NCBI GenBank assembly: GCA_009760855.2
Contig: WPIO01000083.1
Coordinates: forward strand, 452,501 to 516,500
Direction of reading: 5' to 3'
Origin: Cristatella mucedo
Taxonomy: Eukaryota; Bryozoa; Phylactolaemata; Cristatellidae
Length of the DNA stretch: 64,000 nucleotides
Shown: positions 11,413-22,279 of the stretch, piece by piece
How positions within the stretch are numbered: the first letter of the stretch is position 1
How the letters are laid out: every line of letters starts with the position of its first letter
The notes under the pieces: generated by a model
What the model was told of the DNA's origin: nothing
The model's database searches: none
What the model saw: the letters and a program-made list of their open reading frames with translations, nothing else
Program-made: the position numbers and the translations under genes

Positions 11413-12892
11413 CAGTCTTGTTTTAGAGCTTATCACTCCACAGAGTCAGCGTTGCTTAGGGTGTACAACGACCTACTTAGGAATTCAGACATGGGTAGAG
11501 TGTCTCTGCTTTTTTTGCACGATCTTTCGGTAGCTTTTGATACCATCGATCACCAAGTTTTTCTAGAGCGTCTCTCATCTCACCTGGGCATCACTGGCAC
11601 TGCTCTGCAATGATTCAGATCCTATCTCAGTGTGAGACTCCAGAGTATTGACTTGAATGGACAAAGATCATCCGAGGTACCTCTGAAATATGGAGTACCT
11701 CAGGGCTCTGTGCTAGGTCCGGTTCTTTTCATGGTTTATACTCTCCGTCTTGCTGATGTGATTGCCAAGCAAAATCTAGGCTTTCCCTTCTTTGCGGATG
11801 ACATTCAGTTGTACCTTTGCTTTGATCCCTCCCAGCCTTCGAGCACCTCAAATTCTCTCAATTCACTTGCTGCATGTATTGATGACATCAGCAAATAGAT
11901 GGCTGCAAATTTTCTTAAACTAACGATGATATAACTAACTTATCAGTAATGGGCAAACCTAATGTGATTCAGAAACTGGAAAGGCTGACGCTCAAAATTG
12001 GCTCTGCCAGCATATCTCCTGTTGAATCAGCTCGAAATCTAGGTGTCATGTTCCAAAGTGACCTCTCATTAAACGACCGCATCAGCTCCACTGTCAGGTC
12101 TGCCTACTTTTCAGCTACATAACATTGCTTAAAATCGGGCTTGTTTAGATAAGGATACTAGGTCTAAATTGGTCCATGCATTTGTGACATCTCATCATGA
12201 CTTCTGTAACTCACTGCTTGCTGGTCTACCGGCACATGCAATCAGGCGATTACACCTGGTGCAAAACTCTGCAGCTAGACTTGTCAGTCGTGAGCGTCGC
12301 AGTTGCCACATCACACCACTTCTCACTGACCTGCACGACTACCAGTCAATCAACGGATCGACTTCAAGGTTTTGTCGCTCACTTTTAGATTACGTCATTC
12401 TTCGGCTCCAGCCTACCTTTCAGATCTGCTCCCCCACCAGGCCAAGCAGCGTACCACCCGCTTTTCGGAATCCAACAGTCTACCAATACCTCGTACAAAT
12501 CTCAAATCCTTTGGAGACCGTGCATTTAGTTCGTATGCTCCCAAAGCCTGGAACTCGCTCCCAACTTACGTCAGAACATCCACTTACTTGACCACTCTTA
12601 AAAAGAACTTAAAAACACCTATTTAGGACAGTATGTAGTGAGTCCCTATGATTCGTTCTTCATGTGCTTATGTGTCCAGACACTGTGCATGCTGCCACTA
12701 ACCACATTTGCATGCTGACCCTGTGCATGTCACCCCTGACCATGTTATTCCTGTTGTTTATCAAGCATGATACTACTCACCATTCAATTGCGTTTCCCTT
12801 TGCAGCAACTGTAAAGCGCCTAGAAAGAGATTGAGTTCACTGAGGGCACTTTATCAACTGCATTATTATTAATATTAGTATTATTATTAGAT
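11413..12892 (+). mobile_element. L2-like LINE, plus strand, best preserved copy
   Basis: The RT domain is recognisable from the region around DHQVFLERLSSHLGITG (about 11550-11600) to GVPQGSVLGPVLFMVYTLRL and FFADDIQLYLCFDPSQPSS (11632-11898). The C-terminal part (12169-12626) contains NSLLAGLPAHAIRRLHLVQN, SAPAYLSDLLPHQAKQRTT and FSSYAPKAWNSLPTYV. The stem-loop tail ends in (ATT)n at about 12892. The catalytic tetrad reads FADD rather than YADD. Several frames and stops show it is inactive. The endonuclease domain is absent. Confidence 0.9.
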
Positions 12893-12908
12893 TGTTTTTG
12901 GAAATCCT

Positions 12909-12963
12909 ATTGGCAAGAGGAAGAGTATAAACCATGAAAAGAACAGGACCAAACACAGAGCAA
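12909..12963 (-). mobile_element. Short LINE RT fragment
   Basis: About 55 bases. On the minus strand they read the segment around the LGPVLFMVYTL block (TCCTGTTCTTTTCATGGTTT). The fragment is wedged between two plus-strand LINE copies. Confidence 0.6.
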
Positions 12964-12969
12964 GTAAGC

Positions 12970-13945
12970 TCGAGTCAGGTTTTAAAACCAATTACACACC
13001 GAGTCAGCACTAATACTAGTTTAAAGCGACTTTCTCACGAATGCTCACTCAGGTGGAGTCTCGCTCTATTCCTGGGCAGCTTTTGATACCAACGATCACT
13101 AGATCTTTCGTGGGGGCCTTTCGTCTCGTCTAGGCATCACAGGCAAAATGCTACAATGTTTTGGGTACCATCTTAGTGGGAGAATTCAGAATGCAGATGT
13201 CAATGGCAAATGGTCATCCAGTGAACCTTATAACTTTTAAATGCCCCGGGGATCCGTTTAGGTCCACTTCTTGTCATAACGTAAGCTCTCCCTCGTGCTA
13301 ATGTAATCGCTTAGCACAGTGCCGGCTGTGCTGTTAAGGAGATGACTGACATGCCTCTGTATTGTTGCTTTGATGCTTCACTCACCTTCCTGCATCTCAA
13401 GCTCTTCAAGCTCCTTTGCAGAAAGTAAAAGCCAATATTCGCACTTGGATGGCAGAAAACTTTCCCGAAATTAATTAAAGATAATACACATTTACTATGT
13501 ATGGGTCTACCAAGTGTCACTGAGAAATTTGAAAGCCCAGCAGTCCAAATATGCATGGCCAGCATATCTCCGGTAGCATGTGCACGACATCTGAATTTCC
13601 AGTTACAAACTGACTTTCCACCAGATGAGCACATCAGCTCCAGAGTTAAATCTTCACCGCAGTAGACTTTCCACCACTGCACAAATATTCGGGCCTGTGT
13701 AGACACCAATAACACTGCCCAACTGGTGTAGCACTCAAACCACTCGAAGATCGTCCGGAATTAGGACGCTCAATGCATTAAGTGCCTTTAGGCGCTTGCA
13801 GTAGCTCCACACTCTGCAGCTAGGCGCAAGTGCGTCGCAGACACCGAAACTGCTCCATTACACCACTTCTTGGTGACCTGAACTGCCACCCCATCGGGAA
13901 GAGTTTTAAAGTCAAAGTTCACTCAATTTCTCAATTTTAGATCCC
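12970..13945 (+). mobile_element. Diverged L2-like LINE RT segment
   Basis: Nucleotide-level similarity to the neighbouring LINE runs in order. It includes a GGCAGCTTTTGATACCAACG block (the DTxDH motif), GGCATCACAGGCAAAATGCT, a block equivalent to DVNGxRSS, and later a block around CACCACTTCTTGGTGACCTG. It is much older than the copies on its left. The minus-strand open frame at 13311-13715 is a shadow. Confidence 0.65.
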
Positions 13946-13964
13946 TCCATTCCCTTTCTTACTC

Positions 13965-14240
13965 AACGACAAGTGCTGTCCTGCTGCCGACTATGGCACA
14001 TCCTTTCAGCGGTCCTGAGCTGCTACTCCCATGCTATTCACTACCTCAACTGCTATGTTGACTCTGCTATGCTTCCCATGTTCTCTTTGTTGCGTGAGAT
14101 TAAGTCTGTTGGCTACCGAATGCGTACCGAAAGCTGCTTAGGCTGTTAATTCACTATACAAAACTCTCCGGCGTAACACCCACGTAGTCTTTGTGGCTTA
14201 ATGAAGCTACAGACGGAGATAAACTATAGTACATTTCAAT
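13965..14240 (+). mobile_element. LINE family B 3' end
   Basis: Close to 6530-6790 over its whole length (CTGCTGCCGACTATGGCACA, then GAGCTGCTACTCCCATGCTA, then AAGTCTGTTGGCTACCGAAT, ending at the AACACCCACGTAGTCTTTGT block). It directly follows the older L2-like segment. Confidence 0.7.
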
Positions 14241-14484
14241 TGATTTATCAAGAACCAGGGAGAAATCTGGTCTTTTTAGCTGCTGTAAACGGCTTCGAAG
14301 GCACCAGCTGTCTTGCGTTTCTACTTGCCAGCAGCAACATATTCCCTATTGGGTAGTCCAATCTATTTATAAAATTTATTGCTGAATTACCCAGCGCATC
14401 CAGACGCCTAAACGTTGCTACCACTTTGGTGCGTGCATTAACTGTAACTTCAAGAACCGAGGCCTTCGCGAAAGTAGGTGCTAC

Positions 14485-14823
14485 GTGACTGTGTCTCCGG
14501 CTGCAGCAGCGCTGGTGGAGTCTCACGGAGACAAGAAAACACGAGCCGGCGAACGTGAGTGGCGAACGAGACTCTCTCTCTTTATTCCTCCAGCTGGTAC
14601 ATATATAAGCTAGGGGCTGACTCACCACAGATAAGGAAGTGCATCCGTGGTGAGCCACCGCTGTGGGCCACAAGCCTACATCAAAGGCCGCACCGAGCAA
14701 CCGCCCAAACACCCGCCCACATCAAAGGCCGCACCGAGCCAACCGCCCGACCACCCGCCGAGAGCGGGGCACCGCACACCAGTGGCCGAGAAGCATCAGG
14801 GACACACAACATAGGTCGTGACA
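14485..14823 (-). mobile_element. Possible solo LTR
   Basis: Read on the minus strand, the block starts TGTCACGACCTATGTTGTG at 14823 and contains a TATA-like TATATATG at about 14600. It has an AATAAA at about 14580 and a GC-rich segment with a tandem duplication of about 40 bases (about 14682-14760). This order (TG start, TATA box, polyadenylation signal) is that of a retrotransposon LTR. I could not fix the 3' end, a target duplication or a primer-binding site, and there is no second copy in the window. Confidence 0.35.
14682..14762. repeat. Tandem duplication of about 40 bp, GC-rich
   Basis: Two adjacent units begin ACATCAAAGGCCGCACCGAG and continue AACCGCCC..CACCCGCC. They differ by a few bases. 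They lie within the possible LTR. Confidence 0.8.
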
Positions 14824-15631
14824 GCTTCGCCCCTGGTCTGAAACAAGGCAACAAATAGGTCCATTATCACTGTCACACACGCTTTCTTCTCCCTGCAGCA
14901 CCTTGCTGGTTACCGTCGGACGTGAAAACCTACGTGGGATATGCCGCACCTTCGCGAACCCGAACGGAATACCAAGTATAAATGGTCTTGTTCTGGTTAG
15001 TTCACGTATCTCTGGTCATTCGATAAGGTCATCCAGGACATCTCGGGTTAGGCTCTCCTCAACATGTCAATAGTGTTATGTGAGGATTTAATAAGCCTTG
15101 TCAATAAGTTACTTCTGCACAAAGTTTACGAAACTTCTCTTATTAGATACTGTGAATGCTGCTGATTGATTTTGACATCAACTTATATGCAACTAGCCCG
15201 TAAACTGACATAATTTCGAGTTCGTCGCCAGTTTAAGATAACTTCAACTTCATTGGCTACTTGAAATATGTGCCGTGAAAAGTCTTTTGTGTTAGAGTAC
15301 TCAGAGCTAGCTGCATTCCCCTTTGGGGCGAAGAAATGGTTTGACTTACTCACCCCAGGGAAAATAATGCACACAATAGTGCCCTCCGAGTGAAGACCTC
15401 GAGGTAACTTCGCGTTTAATAGAAACAGATCTTATACAGCAGAAGTGTGTCCATCTGCAGCTGATAAAACTGGACTGTTGTACATTTTTATTTTGTTGTA
15501 TATTTAAAGGCTTTTTTGATGGTTGTTGTCCTTTTGAAATCACTGCTCTGGAATATCATACTGAGGTCAGACTGAAACCGTTTTATGTACAGTGCGTGTG
15601 ATGCCCAGGCATGCTAGTCGCTCAATAACTC

Positions 15632-15632
15632 A

Positions 15633-15683
<51 letters not shown>

Positions 15684-15684
15684 C
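15632..15684. repeat. (CA)n-(TA)n microsatellite
   Basis: About 12 CA repeats pass directly into about 14 TA repeats. The surrounding 14.9-16.1 kb has no recognisable gene. Confidence 0.9.
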
Positions 15685-16149
15685 TGGGTGATAATCAAAC
15701 GCTGCCGAGAAATCCGACAAACTAGCAGAGACTACTAGCTACATGCGCTATCGAGCGATGGCCCTGAAGTCTTCTTGCAGGCTTTTCAATGCTTGTGTAA
15801 GCTTAGTACTCGTTCGCTTCTGCAAGTTTGCATAAGCACGATTGTAGTTTGGTTGCCGTCGAGCACAGGGCAGAACGTCAGCCTACGAGCAGCACCACCA
15901 GTTTATTTCCCCCACTCACCGAGCCGGGGAAAGCACAACTCCTCTCCAGCAGAAGCTCATCCTCACCCGCTGCTGTCGTGTGTGGTTCAGAAACGCTGCA
16001 CTCCGATTAGCTAGTCGGTGGTCGGGAGCCCCCTCCAGCATAGGCATGCAAATTCATTTAGGCATGGCACTGGTGCCGGCTGGGGTATCGAGGGCAGTGC
16101 CATCAGTTAAACGAAACCACAATGATAGCGGTCATGCCTAATAATATGA

Positions 16150-17560
16150 TTATTATTACTCAAAGTCATCATTCCTAAGAAGATCTTTAAACGCTAGCAA
16201 GAGCGCCGACTCTGTGGATTACTTCTAAAGCGTGACTGGGCTAGGGACGAGGTTTTGATGAGCTTAATGCCACCACTTGTTTTGATGTGTTTGAGGAGCA
16301 CCGGTAGGGAGACCGGGCGGCAGTTGCTTAAGCTCTTCGGTCTATCTTTGACTGATAAGTGAGTGGCATCTTTGAAAGATATTAGGATAGAAACTGAGGC
16401 AGAAACGGGCAGACTAATTATGTTAGTTTAACAGAGCACGTGTAAATTTACACATCTCAGAAAGAAAACATTCTTCGTGGGGTATAGATGGTATAGGGCT
16501 AGAAGTCTTCGTGGACTGAACGTCGGCTTAGTCAAATTTCGAGATGAGTGTGATTTGATTATATGCGGGCTGGTACCACTCCTTTCCTAAACAGCCGTTA
16601 GGAGCATCAATGAGAGGGGCCTGTGCACAGTTGTGGTCCGCTTCTAATGAGGCATGGACACAGGCCGATAACCGGCTGGTGAACAGATGGTGGATTCACC
16701 ATCGGGGTTGGCGAATGCACAGCCATGGTCGAGGAGAGGGGACTCGAGTGGGAGAAAGGGGCGAGGGACGTCGTGCTCCTCCTGCTCTGTGAGTATAATA
16801 AATTGTCGGTGTTGGTCCTGTGCCAGCGTTCTGTGTGCTATGCGAATCAAAGCACAGTGAGGGCAGCACGAGCAGAGTTGAAGATGGATGGACATTGATG
16901 TAAAGCAAAATGGCGGGAAATAATCTTACGATATTTGGGAATGTTGCGTTTGGAATGGGCTCCGCGATCTTATCTGGCAGAAAAGAGAAGCCAAATAAAT
17001 GATCTATTAGATCGCCAGGAGAATCGCTAGAAAAGGCACAGACAATGGAGCGGTCGACATCAGCCTTGTAGGTTTGAGTGTACGTGTGATTTTACTCATG
17101 TTTCGTAAAAGCTAGATGTGGTCTTGGCTAAGATGACTTTTTCCACCTACAATATTTCTCGCGTATCAATAAAGTATCATGATCTTGTTTGTGGTTTCTC
17201 AAGCTCATGCCTAGTAGTTCAAGCTAGTTTATTATTTTCGGTAAACCATAGGCCGTCTGGGGAGGGACGGCTGCTTACTTAAAAGAGCAAACTGTTCTAG
17301 AGTATCGGCGAGCGTCGTGTTTTAGCACTCTACCAGTACAAGCAGGTCGCACACGGGATTGGGCAGAAGGAGCGAAGATGTTGTTTGAATATTTTCAATG
17401 TCTCAAAGGTTTGTCGCTCGATTAATTGGTAAATTTTGATACCGAAGTGTGGATACAAGACACAAAATGAGAGATCAGGGTGTAGTTGAGTTGAATGTAC
17501 CGAGTTTGGTAATCGTAGTAGTTAACGACCTACAATTTCTGGTGCAAATCAATAGCTAGC
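16150..17560 (-). mobile_element. L2-like LINE ORF2, endonuclease-RT linker and start of RT
   Basis: Read on the minus strand, broken frames follow the usual order of an L2/CR1-type ORF2. An RPSPDGLWFT block (about 17270-17240; compare the RPSAPWYT motif) comes first, then SDSPGDLIDHLFGFSFLPDK (about 17030-16960; the FadFFxxKI motif). The RT start follows as SLSNCRPVSLPVLL (about 16340-16290) and SRFRSNPQSR (about 16225). This is the part of ORF2 missing from the other copies. It is heavily frameshifted. The GC-rich frames at 16600-16900 belong to it. Confidence 0.6.
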
Positions 17561-17604
17561 AATGCGACGAGCGACCCACAACGAAGCAGCATGTCAATAA
17601 TCAT

Positions 17605-17755
17605 CGAAGTGGCGTGCTGTGGCAATTGCGACGCTCACGACAGACAAGCCAAGCCGCAGAGTTGTAAACCAGCTGTAAGCTCCTGAGTGCACAGGCCGGT
17701 AGACCAGCAAGCAGTGAGTTACAGAAGTCAAGGCGAGATGTCACAAAATATACGT
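17605..17755 (-). mobile_element. L2-like LINE C-terminal fragment, inverted
   Basis: The reverse complement of the segment that reads NSLLxGLPACxxRxxQLVxN in the adjoining plus-strand copy (compare 17870-18000). It forms an inverted pair with that copy. Confidence 0.75.
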
Positions 17756-18545
17756 CCGCATCAGCTCCACAGTCAAGTCTGCCTACTTTCAGCTACATAA
17801 CATTGCTAAAATTCGGATTTGTTTAGACAGGGATACCACTTCTGAATTGGTCCGTGCATTTGCGACACGCCGTCTTGATTTCTGGAACTCACTGCTTACT
17901 GGTCTACCGGCCTGTGTCCTCAGGCGCTGACAGCTGGTGCAAAAGTCTGCATCTAGGCATATCTGTCGTGAGCATCGCAGCTGCCGCATCACACCACTTC
18001 TCACCAACCTTGACTGGCTCCCAGTCAAGCAACGCATCGACTTCAAGGTTTTGTTACTCACTTTTAATTCCTTTCATTCTTTGGCTCTAGCCTACCTATC
18101 AGATTTAACGGCCCGCCGGGTGAAGCAACATACCACCAGCTTTTCGGAAACTAAATCTTTACCTGTACCTTGCACAAATCTTGAATACTTTGGAGATCGT
18201 GCCTTTAGTTCGTAGGCTCCCAAAGCCTGGAGCTCACTCCCGAATTGCTTCAAGACATCTTCTTACTTGACCACATTTAAAAAGAAACTAAAAACGCACC
18301 TATCTATCGCAGCATTTAGTGGGTCCCTGTGATTCGTCCTTTAGGTGCTTATGCGTGCTGACACTGTGCCACTAATTTGCATGCTGACCATGTGCATGTC
18401 ACCCCTAACCATGTTGTTTATCAAGAAAGATATTACTCACCATTCAATTGCATTTCCCTTTGCAGCAAATGTAAAGTGCCTAGAAAGAGATTGAGTTCTC
18501 GGAGGGGGCTTTATCGAGTGCATTATTGTTATTATTGTTATAATG
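17755..18545 (+). mobile_element. L2-like LINE 3' half
   Basis: This starts at the CGCATCAGCTCCACAGTCAA block and runs through HFSPTLTGSQSSN, FHSLALAYLSDLTAR and NLEYFGDRAFSS frames. It ends at the stem-loop tail (AGAAAGAGATTGAGTTCTCG) and TTATTGTTATTATTGTTAT. It has few stop codons and looks fairly young. Confidence 0.85.
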
Positions 18546-18559
18546 TACTGTGCATGTAC

Positions 18560-20160
18560 GGCTTGATAAGTGTCAGCCTTTAATTAGCGTTTGAAGTGGA
18601 TGAGTAGGAATGACTCGTAGCTGTTTTTAACTTCAAGGGATCAACTGTCAAGACAAAAGGTTATTCCGGCTACATTAGCATTTCTTGTGCTTTTAGTGCT
18701 TTGAGTCAGCATAAATTACACCGACAATTAAGGTTTAGTTTTAGTTGTTAATCCGAGTGTATTTCTGCCTTGCTTTCTCATGCTCTGGATTTTTGATTAA
18801 CTCGTAGCAGGCTGGAATCATGAAAATAAGCTGGAACGCAGCACCACTTTCAGAAACATCGCCCATTACAAAGATTACCATTGAATGCTACACAAAGAAT
18901 TAAATAAATGAACGGACTAGTATTTCGTAGTTTTTCTCTTGGCTCGTTTACTGTATTTCAAGCGTTCGCTGACATTCTGAAAATCACCAGTATATCTCAC
19001 CTGCTAGCAGTCACATTTTGCTCCTGTGGCTGCCACGCTTATTTCCAGCCCCACGGTAGATCGTTGGATACAAGTTCAAATTCTGACCTACATAGCATAC
19101 CAGTGCTTATCTGTTACATACCATGCTCAAGAACTTACAACTAAAACCTTATAGCTTCTCCTGCTACTCACACTTATGCTTCTGCTGCACGAGTTCTAGA
19201 AGGGAACTCATTCACTAATGCATCTTTCCTTGTCAAACTTGAAACTTCCTTTCTTTTGTGTCGGCATGTTTGGCTGTTTTCTGTATTTAGCTCAGCTTCT
19301 ACTTTTAGTAGTTTCATGATTGCTAGCGAATGTTCACGAAGGTGTCAACTAGGCTTGAGTGCCTTGCAGAAGATTTCCGTCAAGGCAATCTATCAGGTGC
19401 TCACGGCTTTGTATATAATAAAGATATACAAGTATACTGCGACTTGATATGCTCGTAAGTAGGTTAAAATTGCCCTTCAGTTCACTTGTAATGACGGCTA
19501 TCACTGGTCTAGCTAAAAAGCTAGTGATGGCACTTGCCTGATTCCCATGACGGGAGTTAGAAATGAGTCAACTATTGGCAGGTCTCGGGCAGAAAAGGTT
19601 TACCGACAGCACAACTTGGGTAATATATGATTAGGAAATGCAAGTCAAAGCTCATTCGGTGACCACCCGTACAGCTTTATACCAATGATGCCACAAAAAC
19701 TTATCATGCTCGATCCAGTGACCCTGGAGCCAGATCGGTATGGTAGGTGACTTGCCCTAGCTGTGAGAGAACAGAATGGCGACAGTTGATCATGGAGTGG
19801 GATATAGCGATCGCTTACCGTCGTGCCTTCTTATAAATGAAAGCCTAAAACGCTGATGTGATAAACTCGTACTCAGGAAGCTGAGCTGGGCCTACACTCT
19901 TAAGCTGCATCATTAGTGCATACCATTATTATTACCCAGGCACTCCTACTCAAAGACTTGCAGCAAAGATGCTCTGGCAAAAACAGCCAGCAGAGTCACA
20001 ACCGGGATCAGAAGATAAAACATAAAATAAATGCATCTCCCACTTACTGCATTGTATTTATTAAAATCACCCAACAGCTGATAAAATACTTGAACAGAGC
20101 ATGCACACCAATAACAGCACCAACGGATGAACAGGCAGCCTTGCTGCTGTACATATCAAG
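18560..20160. other. No gene recognised
   Basis: Unassigned AT-rich DNA downstream of the LARP1 3' end. No convincing open frame, RNA gene or repeat was seen. Confidence 0.4.
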
Positions 20161-20277
20161 CTGTTAGGGTTGGAGACATCAGAAATTTCTGGCAGTCCAG
20201 TGAAAGAGAAACTTGAAAGTAGCTACTGGAAAATGGGTATACCTCAAGATACACGAATACATAAAGAGAAACAAGGT

Positions 20278-20388
<111 letters not shown>

Positions 20389-20496
20389 ACAGCTACAGAA
20401 AATAATAAGCATGAAATAGCGAGAAGTGTGAATGATTAAAGTGAGAAAGAGAGAATTGAAGACAGGAAAATGAGAGGGGAGAGACCAGTATATAAG

Positions 20497-20502
20497 TTTA
20501 TT
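20497..20502 (-). promoter_or_regulatory. Candidate LARP1 polyadenylation signal
   Basis: AATAAA on the minus strand, about 405 bases after the probable stop codon at 20908-20910. If it is used, the (GA)n tract stays outside the 3' untranslated region. No cleavage site can be seen directly. Confidence 0.3.
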
Positions 20503-20907
20503 AGAGAGAAAATGAAAGTCATTCGACCGTCTTAGCTTGGCATTCTGGAGCTCCTGAACGCACTCAAACAGCAGCCCATCAAAAATAAATATGACAGTCA
20601 TGTCAGCCTGATTTCCTGCCACTGCTCCACTATAACTAGAACCAAGCTGATAGCTGCCCACAGTTTCCGACCTCATTCTGATAATTTCACTAGGGCCTTA
20701 TCAGTATCTGATGAAGTGTGGGCTCATAGTCGAGCTTAGAGAAATCGCGGTCGGTGCCTAGACAGGACAGGACAGGCAGCTACAGCCAACAGTATAATGG
20801 CAGCAGCAGCATTCACCAGCAAGCCTACAATCTGTACACTTGCAGACACGACAGAAATCACCAGGCTTTCCGGCACCGCAAAGGTGAGCTTGCTCGTCGT
20901 CAGCCCT

Positions 20908-20994
20908 TTAGTGGGCTGCCTCTGCTCCTGAGTCCGAGCACTGGCGACATACGGCACGCATACAGGTCACACTCTTCTGTGGTTTGGCTTCCGG
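20908..20994 (-). CDS. LARP1, probable terminal coding exon
   Basis: The acceptor ...CCGCTGCAG at phase 0 fits the phase-0 donor of the preceding exon (intron 154 bases). It gives a frame of 28 residues, starting PEAKPQKSV, then TAA at 20910-20908. The sequence after DM15 is poorly conserved in the family, so homology cannot confirm this exon. Its short length and basic start are plausible. Confidence 0.5.
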   Translation of the reverse strand, partial: PEAKPQKSVTCMRAVCRQCSDSGAEAAH

Positions 20995-21148
20995 CTGCAG
21001 CGGTACGGGTTACAACAGTACAAATATGCGTTTGGCTATGAAACGCTCTAATACAAATTCTAGTACAATCTCTGCCAGCAACTAGGGGCACAGCATTATG
21101 ACAACTATGGCATAAAATAAAAGCAGAGAAAGAGGCTAGGTTAAGTAC

Positions 21149-21279
21149 CTTAACGACACGAAAGTCCTCCAATGATTTGTATTTCGAAAGACCATCCTTG
21201 AGCTTTGGATTGATATCATCATGCACACGTTTGGAGTACTTCAAATATGCCCAAAACTTCTCAAGCCCATAGAGCTGAC
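21149..21279 (-). CDS. LARP1 exon, DM15 repeat C
   Basis: Encodes the third DM15 repeat: GQLYGLEKFWAYLKYSK, followed by KLKDGLSKYKSLEDFRVVK. It closely resembles the animal LARP1 signature GQLYGLEKFWAFLKYSK...LEDFRV. The acceptor is ATATCTTGCAG, entered after the G that completes a Gly codon. The donor is AAG/GTACTT at phase 0. Length is 131 bases. The frame is intact. This repeat completes the DM15 helical fold. Confidence 0.92.
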
Positions 21280-22279
21280 CTGCAAGATATGCAACCTTTG
21301 AAGTAAGGCACACAAAAAAGGGAGCCACGACCAAGGTGATTAATTTCGACACCGACTAGATTCACGTCCTGTAGATACACACTGGGTATCGAGTTAGACA
21401 TTCGGGTACATTTTCAGCATGTCATGCAAGGTATTGACATAAAACTCCTCGCTTACCAGCCTACGAGGAATGAACGACGGTGTTCAAGTCTTCGGAGTGC
21501 AGACTAAAATATCTACTACTTACAAAAATAGGCAGACAACCCTCTCCCGAACATTACAATAAGACACGTGGATGAAAGCACAGTATTTGACATTATAAAA
21601 CACATATTTGCCTCACCCAAACGGGAGAAGTCAGTTGCTATTTGATGATCCTGTCGAGAGCTCCACCACAATATTTTATACTTTATTTTTTATAAATATC
21701 ACTCAAACTAAAGTGGGGTAGGTATAGGTAGCGTCCCACTACAAGTAAGGTGGATTATGAATATCGTCGGCAACATTTGAATGATTTGATAAGTTTTTAA
21801 TTTTGGTCTGCTACCCAGCTTGTTTCAGAACTGTCGAGATGATCGCTAGTAACTAGGTTCAGCAGCAGAACATTAGCCAGTTCTATAAATGCACGACGAC
21901 TCGACTAGAAGCTAGGCATAACAAGCACAATACTGATTTCGGCTCAAAAAAGCAAATAGCAACAGGGTACCATACAGAGTTCATCTAGACCCGGCTGTGT
22001 GCAACGGATCACTTTGCGACTATAGTGAGCCAGCGATTGCTGCAGCTGATACAGCATTCTCCTGCCGTACCAGTGCTTGTAGACAGCAGGAGCAAATACG
22101 GTATGTCGCCTTGCCCTCTGCTCTTCCCCCCCCCTTCGAGCCTGTCTCGATTCAACTCTATGCCAAAGTTGTCTCAGGCTAAGAAAACCACTCGTCTTCT
22201 TGACCCGTTTCTACTATTCTCCTAGTGAGGTGCACAACCTGTTGCTACTAACGAATACTAAAAATATATCGCTGGTTAC

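Noticed and set aside
22128-22138. Poly(C) and poly(G) runs (also about 26022 and 33280)
   Set aside because: Isolated homopolymers with no neighbouring structure. They matter only as places where consensus errors are likely.
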